A DNA stretch of 64,000 bases from contig JAHLJT010009419.1 of NCBI GenBank assembly GCA_031308135.1, positions 31,524,869 to 31,588,868 of the forward strand. Direction: 5' to 3'. Of the stretch, positions 11,540 to 22,949 are shown piece after piece (position 1 is the stretch's first letter; each line of letters opens with the position of its first letter). The notes under the pieces were generated by a model that was not told where the DNA came from, ran no database searches, and saw nothing but the letters and a program-made list of their open reading frames with translations. A program made the translations under genes and the position numbers. Source of the stretch: Acheta domesticus. Taxonomy: Eukaryota > Arthropoda > Insecta > Orthoptera > Gryllidae.

Positions 11540-11750
11540 TCGTCAGCAGGTCATTACGCAGCTGCATTGGCGAGATCCTCGCGTCCCGCGGTTTGCAGCG
11601 CATTCTGGCGGGCCCCGCGGTAACGTGCGCCGTCGCTCCGATGTTAATGAAACGCATACTGCAGCAGCTTCCACGGCTAATGAGGCATCGGTGAATTTTA
11701 GGCCCGTTAATCCGATTACTAGGAGCAATCTCAAATAAAAATGTTGGTGT
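11540..11750. promoter_or_regulatory. Candidate regulatory segment: CpG patch with homeodomain-core cluster
   Basis: A CpG-rich left half (11,560-11,645) is followed by several TAAT/ATTA cores in about 90 bases: gttaatga, ctaatgag, gttaatcc and gattacta, between 11,642 and 11,720. The sequence is not repetitive and has no coding signal. Clusters like this are typical of developmental enhancers, but the call is inference from composition only. Confidence 0.25.
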
Positions 11751-12165
11751 TCAGCGAATGATACCGGTAAATAGTATTTATTGCGCTTCTGAAATGACAC
11801 TACCAATGCTCATTTGGGGAGTATGGAACCACGATAATAAAAGAGCCAGTTATCATATCATGTATTTCCGTAAATATAGGCTTTGTTGGGGTGGCTTGTA
11901 GTATTAATGACAATTATTGGTTAATTCACTAATGCGATATGGTTTTTTAATTAATTGAGACAAAAAAGATTGAGAAAAATGATGAACAATATGTTTTTAA
12001 TATATCATTTATAGAGGGATATTAAACACTATGAGTAGAGCCTAGTTAATAGTAATGTGTCACTCTCTACCTCATTTCATTTGTAAGCAGTTTTCTTTTT
12101 TCGCGTTGCACGAAACGACGAAAGAAACGCTGCAAGAACAATTTTGCTCCACAGAGGAAAAACAA
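11751..12165. other. AT-rich, nothing recognised
   Basis: Non-coding AT-rich DNA without repeats noticed. Confidence 0.4.
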
Positions 12166-12440
12166 GTTTTTTAGACCCGTGAGCAAACGGCAGCCACAAC
12201 GAAAAAGCGGCGCAAGAGGCGGCGAGTGGAGAAAAGACATGAAGGCGGCCCCGCGCGCGTCCTCAAGAGTTCACTTTTTTTATCGCGGTCTCGGAGGTCC
12301 CCCAGGTCCCGAGACTCTGCGGAGGCGGTGGCGTCGGCGGTGGCGTCGGCGGCGGCAGCTGAGGTAGTAGGGGTGGCTGGGGTGGCACCTGCCAGGGTAA
12401 ATATTTGAGAGCGGCGGGGGATGCGCGATGCTCCGCTCTG
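12166..12440. other. CpG-rich island with ggcgtcggcggt repeats
   Basis: CpG-rich sequence with a small tandem repeat of ggtggcgtcggc near 12,320-12,360. Overlapping frames on both strands reflect composition. No gene was recognised. Confidence 0.5.
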
Positions 12441-12586
12441 ACATTTGATATTGTTCTTTTGACGAAAACAAATACAAACAAGTCGGCCACCTGAGCGGCA
12501 TGGCATCGCGCCGCTACGCCTACGCAGGTGAGATGCAACCAGCCCAGCGAAAAACTGTACATCGCACCACTAACCACTATACTGCG

Positions 12587-12745
12587 ATTTATTTACAGCT
12601 GCCTCTTACAGGTCGTCAGCTGTTCCGGTATCACCCAATCGGGAGCTTACACGTTACTACAGTGACGTCCGTATGGAGACGTTCAACCTTCCGATTGGAT
12701 GACACCGTCACAGATGATTTACGTCAGAGGCAGCTCTAAATAAAT
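12587..12745. mobile_element. Short inverted-repeat element (MITE-like, 159 bp)
   Basis: Left end 12,587-12,606 and right end 12,726-12,745 are inverted repeats matching at 19 of 20 positions (atttattta then agctgcctct). The similarity continues inwards through a ccaatcgg block on both arms. It has no coding capacity and no obvious target duplication. Superfamily unassigned. Confidence 0.7.
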
Positions 12746-14440
12746 CCAAGTGCATCTCCCGCTTACCCTACAATTTCTCACGTGTGTTGAATTACATTAA
12801 GGAGTCTCTAAGATAACGAATTTCTCAACGATTTAACCACTTCATATGTAATTATCGCCCTCAATTCACAAGAATGATGGATCTCTCCGTATGTTGGCAT
12901 ATTTATTCTGTGAAGTCAAAACTACCAGCTGCAATAAAGCTATCCTTCGTAATGCAAGCTTTGGTATTTTGCAAATAATTTTGTGATCTGAAAGATAAAT
13001 ATAGATTAAAATGCGAAATAAAGTCCATAAAATATATTACTCAGCGAGACCAAACTCAACTAAAAATTTCTGAAAATTATCTCATTCACACAAAATCATA
13101 CTATTATGAGAAAAAAATATGTGAAGATTATGAATATATCAGGTGAAATAAGACGTACACAAAAAGCTATTTTTGGTATTCTCACCTTATGTGTTGGATC
13201 ACGGATCATTTAAAATAGAATAGACCCTCATATATAGCTTAGGTTCAAACATTTTTCGAATTAAGTTGTAAAATTAACAAAGTAATTCTAACGCAATTAA
13301 AAAATAGTAAATTAAATTAAGAATTAGGAACGCTGGAAACTAAATCAATGTCTGTTTGCACCATCTAGAACTACGCATTACGTGAAAGTATGAGGGACTT
13401 CATTACTTTCTTTTCTTTCAGTTTTCTACCTTTCTGATGACTGTACAGTGATGTTTAACTTGATGTAAATTCCAATAGTAGTAAATGTAATTCAATTGAC
13501 ATTATGCAAAATATTTTATGCTCGTCAGGTGGGAAGTAACTTTTTCGATCTTGGAATAAAATGTGACTGGATGGAAAAAATCTACTTCACGCCCTTGAAA
13601 TATAAACTACTATTCAAATTTTGGGTTCGTCTGCGCTTCATTTCCATTTTAATTCACGAAAATAGTAAAGTGAAAATAACTTCTCTAGATTTAAATTCGA
13701 AGTCCCTTTAAACTAATTTATTTAAAACGTTATGTTGGCTGTAGTGCATTGCGAGTAGTTTACTGCAACATATAATTTATAATTAAGAAGTGTAATACCG
13801 AATAATATTGGAACAGAATAAAATAAGAGAAGTAATTCTAATTCATACGATACTGAAAATATGAATAGTCACACTAATACCACTAGTGTGTTAGAAAGTC
13901 GTGGTTGTGTGGTTAGTTGGTGTCTTTGTTGGATGATGCGTAAATATTGAACTGAGCATTATTAAAAGTATAGAAAGAAGGAAACAAATTCAGGTTATGA
14001 AGGTTTAGTCTTGCCTCGTGATTTTGAAACAATGCTGAATGAACAAATAATCTGATTTTCCTTTCAACAAACGAGCAAACTTTCTTTGCAAACCAAGCTT
14101 ACCTTACTTGAAAATTGAAGTGCTTATTTTCGCTTTTGGGTCATCATGTGTCATTCCTGGTTACTTAAGTCTTCGTTCGCCGAATTCCAGTCGCGAGACA
14201 GAAATTCTCAATTAAATTCTGGAATGTAATTATCTATCATAATATTCCTATTCTTCAAATATAAAAATTCTTCCAACACACGAATGCTTCAAGTATTCGT
14301 AAATACCCAAGATGTCTTCCTCCCACTTGTAAAGATAATATTATTTAAGATAGTATGCTTTTATTACAATCATTTTCAGATTTTTCAAAGTTCAGTTCAC
14401 AGTACATTTGTATTGTGGGCTTAATACAAACTTATTGCTA
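12746..14440. other. AT-rich, nothing recognised
   Basis: Non-coding. Short frames such as 13,496-13,711 lack any recognisable feature. Confidence 0.45.
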
Positions 14441-14955
14441 ATAGTATGTACAGAACTCATACAAATCATTATCGCCGCTATACACAAGTACAGTTCGGTT
14501 GCTTTGCACGCCCCACGCCAGATGCACCTAAGCAGCCACTAGCCGCTTCCGTTTATTTACGATCATCCCAAGCGGCAGCGGCGCCGACCGCAGAGGCGTC
14601 GCCAGCAGTAAATCTGAGGCGCGGGGCGTGGAGGGCCGGGGCGGGGCGGGGCGGGGCGGGGCGGGGCGGGGCGGGGCGGGGCGGGGCGGGGCGGGGCGGG
14701 GCGGGGCGGGGCGGGGCGGGGCGGGGCGGGGCGGGTGTCTCCAGGTGCGCGGCGGCGGCGGGCGCGGGGCGGGAAGCGCGAGGGAGCGGGGCCGGGGCGG
14801 AGCCGCAGTCGGCAAACACACGGCAGGCGCTCAGTAATTTGCTTCCGATAACAGAGACGCCCTCGGACGCTCCCAGGGCCGCGGCACAAAGCGCCGCCGC
14901 GGGGACGGAGAGGACGCGAGGAGGACGGGAGGGAAGGAGGACGGTGGAAAGACAA
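14441..14955. other. CpG-rich island around a G-rich pentamer array
   Basis: CpG-rich DNA on both sides of the pentamer array. The frame at 14,446-15,012 is Gly/Arg/Ala-rich over the repeat and is not considered a gene. The right edge becomes purine-only (gagaggacgcgaggaggacg) and runs into a tandem duplication. Confidence 0.5.
14637..14733. repeat. (GCGGG)n pentanucleotide array, about 19 copies
   Basis: An almost uninterrupted run of the unit gcggg over about 97 bases. Regularly spaced GGGG runs make it a strong candidate for G-quadruplex formation on the + strand. It reads as Gly-Arg or Pro-Ala repeats in every frame. Confidence 0.97.
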
Positions 14956-15335
14956 GTCCAGAAGGAGAGAGAGAGAGAAACAAAGACTGTAGATAGTTTG
15001 TGGAGGCGGTAAAGGGTATGAGGTATGGTGATGGGCTGAGGGCGGATATCGGCGATTATAAGAGACAGAAAGAAGACGGAAAATAAAATTACTGAAAAAG
15101 ATTTAAGAAATAAATTGAAGTCAGATAATCCAGACAATCTACGACAGGTCCAGAGAGAGAGAAAAACAAAGACTAGATATTTTGTGGATGCAGTAAAGGA
15201 TATACGGTACGTTGAGGTCGGAGATTGGCAATTATAAGAGACAGAAAGAAGTCAAAAATGAAATTACTGAATGAAAAAGATGTAAGAAAAAATTTCAAGG
15301 CAGTTAATCCAGACAATACTAATAATGGAAAATTT
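14956..15335. repeat. Tandem duplication, about 192-bp unit, two copies
   Basis: Copy 1 starts at 14,956 (gtccagaaggaga) and copy 2 at 15,148 (gtccagagagaga). Both contain aacaaagact, ttataagagacagaaagaag, aaattactga and taatccagacaat in the same order. A more degenerate third copy may begin near 15,380. No coding frame is conserved between copies. Confidence 0.85.
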
Positions 15336-16930
15336 GGAAATAGGCTAAACATGAAAAAGACGTAAAATGATTGGAAGGAAGATATTTGTGGAACCTGAAG
15401 TGTGGTACTGGGAAGTCGGGGACTGTAGAAGCCTAGAGGAATAAATACTTAAGATCAACTTTCAGGCTTTCATTTGACGAACAATTTCGGAGATTTAGTA
15501 AACGTGCACTTGAGTGAAAGGTGGCTCTGTCGTGCCCTGAAGTCGCTCTATGCATTCGCCTGTTCCTTAAACTCCTCAAAATAAAGCATGTAAACCGAGT
15601 TTAAGCGAGTGAATATTTTGTAGAAGCATTAGAATGACACAATAGTAGTCGAAGATGAACAATTTGTTACGGAAAATGACGTTTATATGAGTAAGAGGAA
15701 ATGTAATAATGAAGGAAACAAATGTGGATATAGCGAAGACTATTGTTAAATACAGGATAAGGCAACAATTTAAACAAGTATTAATAACGTGTCAAAAATT
15801 ATGGAAACAGAAAAAGCAGATATGGAAGTGTGTCATTAGTGACCATTAAACCAATTAAGACGAGAACTGTGCAAAATGAGCGACAGGAGAGCGGGATCGA
15901 AAGAGCTGACAGCGTATAAAAGAAGAAAATTGAGAAGAGAGCACAGGAACAGACATGGAAAGAGAATGCAAACGGGATATGTTGCAAATACGACGGTAAA
16001 CATGATTAGCATGTATTAATTTATGTATACAGGAATATCACAGAAAAACATAAACCGCGACGCGGGGCGGAAGTGACTCCCAAACAAAACGCGATGCTCT
16101 GAAGGCAGAGGCATGGTGCCAGAAAGAGACGAAGACACCACAGAAGATGAGGGCAAGGTGTCGTGAGGTGCAACCCAGAAAGGAGTATTGCGAGGAGGTC
16201 TTAAGCATTTCCCACTAGATAGCGCTGCGAAAACCGCCTTATTGTAAAATAAGAGCCTAATTCAAAAAAATATTATTTAATGTTTAAAACATATGGGCAG
16301 ATATGGAAATCAAAGAAATACGAAAACCATTATTAATTGTCATTGACAATATTTATATATACCTATATTTTCACACCAACATTTTTAATATATAAAAACA
16401 TGCATAACAACTATTTATATAATAATGTATCTACATATACATATTGCATAATTATTGTTTTAAATAGTTTCAACCTGTGTACAAGTTACGAAACGTAAGA
16501 GGTAACTTTAGTCCCACTCACTGTAATAACTGAAAAAAGGTAATCATGCCTCTTTATAAAAACTTTCCTTATTCGAAATAGTTGTTTGCACTACTTGCTT
16601 ATTACTATGATTCGTTCCTTTTCATTAAATGTGTTGCTCTCTTCTACTAATCAATGGTTGAGACAAATAACCGCCCAACATTAAACAAGGAAACCCATTC
16701 AAATGAATTGCACCTATAAGTGCTTAACTACACTTAGCTATATTTGAATAAATACACCTGCAATAATTATGAGGAACTATTTTCGAGTTTTGTGATGCAC
16801 AATAGATATTTTTATAAAAAACTAACATTTAAAAAACAACAACGAAACACCCCAAGAAAAACTCCCAAATCAATTTGCCCCCCCCAACACTAAATACCGC
16901 AAAAACACTAAATTTAGGGGAGAACCCCCT
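15336..16930. other. Mostly AT-rich; nothing recognised apart from a CTCF-like site
   Basis: No gene or repeat family was recognised. A GC-richer patch at 16,050-16,230 holds the CTCF-like site annotated separately. Confidence 0.4.
16212..16225 (+). promoter_or_regulatory. CTCF-like binding motif
   Basis: The 14-mer ccactagatagcgc matches the conserved animal CTCF core CCACYAGRKGGCRC at 13 of 14 positions; the mismatch is A for G in the GG pair. It lies at the edge of a modest GC patch. Single motifs occur by chance, so occupancy is unproven. Confidence 0.35.
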
Positions 16931-17335
16931 AACCTGGCAACAGCCAGAAATGGGCTAGCGGGAGCGGCCGTGATGATCAGCGGGCAGGGCAGGGGCCGTG
17001 TGGGCTGAGAGGACGGCGCGTATGATGGCCTGCGCCATCAAGACGCAAGCCCGGCCCGGGGCGCGCCGTGTCAACAGCGCGCCTCCCCTCCCCTCACCCT
17101 CCGCGTCCCTTTCTCCTCCTCTGACCACCCCGACCCCCCCTCCCCCGCCGCGCCGTAGGACAAATATTGGCCCACATATAGCGCGCTTCCGGCGCGTGTG
17201 GGCAGGAAGGGCGTGTGGGCGCGAGGGATTGTAGGGGTTTTGGCGGGGACGGGGGCGGAAAGGGGTGGAGCAAGCCTGACGGCCTGGGAAAGTTCTGCCG
17301 CTAGAGAGCCCCCTTCGGATAATTACATAAGAGCA
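16931..17335. other. CpG-rich island with a C-rich tract
   Basis: CpG-dense with a pyrimidine tract near 17,080-17,155, one of the exceptions to the purine-rich rule in the left half of the window. Frames on both strands are low-complexity. Confidence 0.5.
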
Positions 17336-17846
17336 GTGATCACATCGCATTCGCCACGTCGAGAGGAAAGTGACCAACGCTATCGCAGGTCTATTTGTGT
17401 TTGCTGGTGTCCGTCGCGACTGCTCGGCTACAAGATAATCCCTTTTCTCTGCCTTTTCTGCTGGCTTAAAAGCTTACCAAATAATTATCGTAATGTTTGA
17501 TCTTCTAAGAACTATTTTGAATGAGGAAGTTGAAAGCCAATCACTTTTCAATATCATTCTCAATTTCGTTACAGACAACAATAAACAGCGTTGAGTATGA
17601 AATTATGTGTTGTCGTCTGGAAGCAAAAACAACTCATTAAAAAGAAGTTCTAAATGTTTCATTGTCTTCAGAACATAGTCTGCAGAATAAATTTCATAGA
17701 AATGGATTTCTAGAAATCATGTAATCAATACTAGGGAAGGTTGCTGAAAAGAAAATTTGCTAGAACGAAGTAAGGCGTAACATTTTATGAAACCGAAGTT
17801 GCGATTTACTAGCGAAGAGGAAATATATGTAGAAACAGTCATTCTT
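17336..17846. other. Non-coding, nothing recognised
   Basis: AT-rich unique-looking sequence. Confidence 0.4.
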
Positions 17847-18280
17847 GATTGATTGTTTCCCAACTACTGTAGCAATTAGTTCCGAAGTGTAGTGAATGTT
17901 TTTTTATCACGGAATTTGACGGTCTTCACCTTGATGGCTAGATCCGGTACCGACCTATATGTCCGCTTGTGGAGCATTTCCCCCTTCAGATATCTCTCCC
18001 ATCCGAGACTATCCCTAGGATCCCGACTGGTCTTCCGTCATGTGTCGTAGTAGTAGATATAAGTGTACGTGTGTGTGTGTGTAAGGGGAGAGGATACAGC
18101 GAAGAAGGAATGGTTGCTTAAGGTCCCTGGCCCGTTTGTTAGGGTACTGCTCCGGCATTCACCTCGTATTGATTGACAAAAAAAAAATACGGAAAACTAC
18201 TGATCGAAGCAGTCGGCTATTACAAGTCCTCCGCCATCGAAATCCGAACCTAGGATTTCCCGGCTAGATTCACTGCGGAA
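17847..18280 (-). mobile_element. SINE copy 2, diverged and internally deleted
   Basis: Same family and orientation as the 7.55-8.12 kb SINE. It keeps the tgattgattg tail at its left end, the word cccgtttgttagggtactgctccgg at about 18,130 and a decayed B-box region near 18,245. About 80 bases of body (the block between the eastern ctaccgatc word and the tRNA-like head) are missing. No target duplication is evident. Confidence 0.85.
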
Positions 18281-18955
18281 ACAACGGCAAAGGTGGCCCC
18301 GAGCTAAATTCAGCCGGTGATAACCGCCCTTGAATTCCGCCATGACGATGGAGGGGGCGACGTAAGAGGGCAAGGAGCGCGCTGAGAGAAGAACCGGAGC
18401 AAGGCGCGGTCAGCCGCTTCCGTGCGGGCGCGAGGCGTTCTCTGCAGCGCGGGGAAATGAGATAAAGAGCCGTGACGAGCACGTGCGAGGGGATTACATC
18501 GTGCGAGACGCCGGCCGAAAGAACGATTCCGGAAATTGGATAAGAATTCGGTCGCCACCCTGAATCAAAGGGCGCGAAGATGAAAGCACCGCGGAGCTGC
18601 GACCGTGGCGGAGCGGTGGAGGGTGGGGAAGGGGATGGAGTGATGGGGAGCGGGGGACGGGCAGAGGCAGGCGAGCGGGCGGGGCGGAGGCGGGAGGTCA
18701 GAGTGGAAGAGGGCGGGGGGGGGGCGGGGCAGAGGATGGCGAGCGGGGCGGAGCGAAGGCGGGTGGGTGGTGTGGGGACGAGCGGGCGCTGTGGGGGCAG
18801 TTAGGTGACGTGGGGGTGGACGGGTGGCATGGGGGCGGACGGGTGGCATGGGGGCGGACTGGGGGAGCGGGGGCCGGCGGGCGGAACCGAGGCGGGCAGG
18901 CGGAGCGGGGGCGGACGGGCGGGCAGAGAGCGGAGGCTAGTGGGCGATTGCCTCC
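18281..18955. other. CpG-rich island, G-rich on the + strand
   Basis: From 18,560 to 18,930 the + strand is dominated by ggcgggc, gggcggac and gacgggtggcatgg words, the last repeated near 18,820-18,860. This creates Pro/His-rich minus-strand frames. No gene was recognised. Confidence 0.6.
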
Positions 18956-19645
18956 AAATATCTCAAAGAGCGACAAATGAGCTGGATTATTTCCCTTTCA
19001 AGACCAAAATCCAAGTTAGAGGACGATTGCGACCCTCGAGGCTTGTTTCTCATCTTATTTTCTAACATATCAACTGCAAATTTAATCTGCCTATTAGGAA
19101 GACGAATCGACAATTTCAGACATAAAAGACGACGTCATCTAATAAGTCATGGAGCACTTCCAAAATCTGTTACATATCATAAGAAAATGTAATTGTATTG
19201 CGAAGATAATTTAATATATCCGTTTCTTAGCCCTCCAATGAACGCACGCCAATAAGCGCAAATCTCTGAGCCTCCAAATTTAGCTTTCTTGTCAATAATG
19301 CCCTGTAAGATGTGGATTTGGGTTTCTTCCGTTTCAATCTAAGATTTATGATGATGAGAAGTAAAAGAATCATTAGTTACATTACAAAAATTAGTGGAGC
19401 TATATTTTGAAACGCGGCCTATCATTATAGCGGCATGTTCCTTATCTCAGCTTGCTGTTCAGAAAAGTGATTTACAAAACCGAACATATTTTCTCCTTAC
19501 TATATTTTAGAATAGCTATTTATAGTTTCATTTCCCAATTTTTTTGTTATTATTGAAACTGAATCTCTTTTCTTCAAAATCCATCGTGTTAAAAGTAGGA
19601 CTCTGAAAGTTGATGCCTTTCTTGTGCGTAGTAGGCAGTAGTAAC
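18956..19645. other. AT-rich, nothing recognised
   Basis: No recognisable element. Confidence 0.4.
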
Positions 19646-19745
19646 ACAAAGTAAGACAAGACAATACTTTATTTATACTATAAGTGGGTTAATCCACCAT
19701 TTGACAGTCGAAGATGTGTACAAAAATATGATAGGATATACCACT
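19646..19745 (-). mobile_element. 3' tail fragment of a CR1/L2-like LINE
   Basis: Read on the minus strand it has a small stem-loop (gtggattaacccac), then about 20 bases later ataaataaag and a short direct repeat (tgtcttgtctt). The LINE at 33-35 kb ends the same way: a gggttataccc hairpin, aaataaat, then (ATCT)n. This layout is known for CR1/L2-group retrotransposons, whose copies are usually severely 5'-truncated. The left-hand (5') limit is uncertain. Confidence 0.45.
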
Positions 19746-20930
19746 CTCAAACATGCTTAAAACAGTAATCATTCATACATCACATAACACGTTTTTATAA
19801 TATACAATGACATTGAATATTCCTATAAACTTTATTTTATTTCAATTTAAAACTGTCGTTCGCACTATACACTGAATCTAACTGCATAGTATCAAGTAAC
19901 TTTAACTTTTGATTTTGAGATTCTTATAACTTCATCACACTTTACCGCACTTAAAATGTTTTTAACATGTAGTCTCTTATTTTACTTTGTTATTAACTTT
20001 TCTAATACATTTTTAATCACACATTTATACCCACTCTTTCAGGGAAAGGCTCCAGAACTGTTGCAGAGAAATAGTTTCAGTCCTTTTGGTTCGATTTGCA
20101 AAAAGATATTTTCCTGTCGGTTAGCTGACACTGGATTTTACTTTGTATTTCAGTCGTTTGTTCACTTTTGCGTGAGAATATCTATCCATTTCTTTATTCC
20201 TGCCCACGCTGGTGTCCCCCGATACGCTTGAACCCTTTTCCAGACAACCAATTTTAATGACGCAACCGGGCGCCCATCGCACCCAGGAGTGTCTGCGACG
20301 AAATTATGCTTAGAGGTGACATTTTGGACTTGGATAATGATACAGAACAACTAATATAATTGTTTAATATAACAAAACCTTTCAAAATATTCTACATTTG
20401 TTTTTTAATCACTTTTGTTCTTATTACAGATCGCACACACCGATTACCTAGCTATGCTCATTACAGACAGGTTTTGAAAAGATACTACAGTTCTTTGATC
20501 CCTACTTCTTTCCCAAGGTCACAAATGACATCTTTTTTGCATTGTTATACATTTTATGAGTTGTTGAAACTGTTTACATTTTATGTATGAACCAAATTCT
20601 TTGTAATATCAACAATAAGTATACGTATGATCTCATTTGTTCTAATATTCAGTCAGCATCAGCAACTTTCCTGTCGCTGTGCAGTTCTTCCGCAAAACCT
20701 GGACTACACAAGACTTAAAAAACTCACTCTCCTGACATGGCTACATACTAACCCGCAGCAACACCGTCTACGTAGGCGTCGATCTTATAATCGCTCACAT
20801 GTAGTGTCAGATAACTTTCCGATGAAAAGATGTTGCGCAACCCGACTTCTGTCCGTCCCTTGGGCATGAAGTAGTCAAGTAATCGACCAAACAAAAGCAG
20901 AAAATGCAATATTACACGCAGATAAAGAGA
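19746..20930. other. AT-rich, nothing recognised
   Basis: Short frames (for example 19,956-20,231) have no recognisable motif. The stretch at 20,630-20,875 is less AT-rich but unidentified. Confidence 0.4.
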
Positions 20931-20933
20931 CGT

Positions 20934-21157
20934 GGGTCCAATTGACCCCTCTTGCTAGGTTGCGGCTGAAAGAAGATAAATATTTTTTTATTTATAATCC
21001 AGTAAGGCTTTCGTAAAATGGTTGCAGGAACAATTAAAAAACACCGTAGCAAATAAAGTCAAACAAACTTTCCTAATATCTTGAATAGTTTTCAAGAAAA
21101 ATATTGAAAGTTTTGCTCTTGGGTCCAATGGACCCCGGTTGCCCGGATAAAGGTTAA
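20934..21157. mobile_element. Putative terminal fragments of a TTAA-type DNA element with GGGTCC palindromes
   Basis: Two near-perfect palindromes, gggtccaattgaccc (20,934-20,948) and gggtccaatggaccc (21,121-21,135), are each followed by a C-rich, then gttgc-containing block. The second leads to ttaa at 21,154-21,157. They are in direct, not inverted, orientation about 190 bp apart. Palindromic subterminal motifs and TTAA targets recall piggyBac-like elements, but no transposase is present, so this is inference. Confidence 0.35.
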
Positions 21158-21524
21158 GGAAGCAACATAGTCTAACCGTCTTTCTGTGAATGCGCTTCCA
21201 TTCTAACGTTTCTTCTTTTGCTTTGGAAGATTCATCACTTACTTTATTGATATTCAGTGCCTTATTTAAATTGTATCTAATTCTCGAATCTAACCTAAAG
21301 TATACAGGTCCCAACAAGCCGATGCGTATTCCAAACGTTCTTTGACAAATAAAGTGAACGCGAACGTCCTGCTTTCCCCGTTTCAGTTATTTAAGCAAAA
21401 AAAATCTCCTAGTAAAAATCTCTCCTAGTAATCTAGAAACTGTGACTCCCAAATAGACAAATCATTCTCCAGACTACGCAAGTACGATCACGTACAAGAA
21501 GGTTGCAAGACCACAAAATTCCCA
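21158..21524. other. Non-coding, nothing recognised
   Basis: No element or coding feature noticed. Confidence 0.4.
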
Positions 21525-21960
21525 TCACAAACAAAATTCTGCTGTGACTACTTTCGCCAGAAGATGACGTCGATCATCATCGTCGACATTCCATTTTCCG
21601 AACGACATTCCATCTCGCGACGACTCAGCAAGCCACAGTTTCGGAACCGCTGATCTAAGGATCCGCAGAACACAGTCGCGGAAATCGCAGCCCTGGCACC
21701 GCCCGCAGCCTCGCCGGCGACTCTTCGAGCGCGAATCGATTTGCCTCGCGACCTCCACGCACTTGGCGCGACGAGGGCGACGACAGCGGCGGCGGCGGAG
21801 GCGGTTGGGACATCGAGGGGAACGACGCGACGCGACGCGAGCGGTCGCTGACGCCAAGGGCGCGCTGACTCGGCGAAAACCGCGCGCCCAAAGTGAATAT
21901 GAAAGCGAGACGGGTAGTAAAGCCCTCGAGCACGCTGTAGGACGCCTTATTTCGGGCACT
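21525..21960 (-). other. CpG island with a 144-aa minus-strand open frame
   Basis: Unlike most islands here, this one is not simple-sequence. The minus-strand frame is Arg-rich and contains CGRCQGCDFRDC, which recalls the first half of a CXXC zinc finger (C-x2-C-x2-C-x4-C). The second half of that domain (further Cys pairs and a KFGG-type block) is absent, and no convincing splice donor follows the last Cys. I treat it as a CpG-rich, possibly promoter-like island with a chance resemblance. A decayed exon cannot be excluded. Confidence 0.3.
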
Positions 21961-22949
21961 TTGGGTGGTGAGAATATGTCCTGCGTCAGGAGAAATTTCC
22001 TTGAGATTATGGAGCTCTCACTTTGTTGGGAGTCGAATTCTTTTTTTTTTTTTTTTTACTTTGATGTTCCCGTATTTAATACTTAGGAACGTTGAATAGA
22101 TTATAATGGCATTGAGAATTTTTTATTAGTAGTTCCTTTTCATAATAATTGTCGGAATATAAACATCCGTAAGCTTTATTGCTTGGATGATAAATATTTT
22201 CTCATCTCGCGTTCAATTGTATGAAAAAAGTGTGTGACAAGTAGTCATGATCAAAGTAAAACTTCTGTTTATTTTCTATTTTCCTTCGTGATTCATAAAG
22301 TTGACCATACCATTTCCGTAGATAGTTTGCTTGTTTTCGATATTGATTCTTTCTTCGTGTGGGTTGTGTTCGTATGGTTTTAGAACCGTATTTATGCCCG
22401 TCCTCACATTCATTCTCCTTTTATACTACAATCATTTTGTTTAATTTTTTAGTTCTGCAGATTCTGTTTTCAACTTTTTGTAATTTTATGGAAAACCTTA
22501 CAGAAAGAAAGAGTTTTTCTTACTCAATTATCGCTTATAAAAGATAAAATAAGAATCGTTTTAATACAAAAATATATTAATTACACCATCAATGCTGATG
22601 CCAAACATTATAGGATTATTTTCCAACAAATGCTCCTTTATTTTGTAAGTTAATTATTTTCAGAATTTTTATGAATACGTAAATGTAAGTCTTGCTCAAA
22701 TTAAATGCTTCCTTCATGTAGCTCTTGATTTTGTAAACATAAATTATTTTAGACTACGTGAACACAGCTGAAATAGTAATGACGAATATAATTGTACAAT
22801 TTCGGTCAATAGAAGAAAGTGAGGATAACATAAGTACAAGAAGCAAAGGAGAAACTAGAGAAACAGAAAAGAGCGAATTTCAAAAACGTATAAGACAATG
22901 ACTAAGCATAAGACGGAACTAGCAATACGATTTCATAAAATGTGATGTA
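21961..22949. other. AT-rich, nothing recognised
   Basis: Contains a T run of about 17 at 22,041-22,057. No gene or repeat family was recognised. Confidence 0.45.

Noticed and set aside
14446..15012. 188-aa + strand frame
   Set aside because: Its centre is the GCGGG array and its end the purine-rich duplication.
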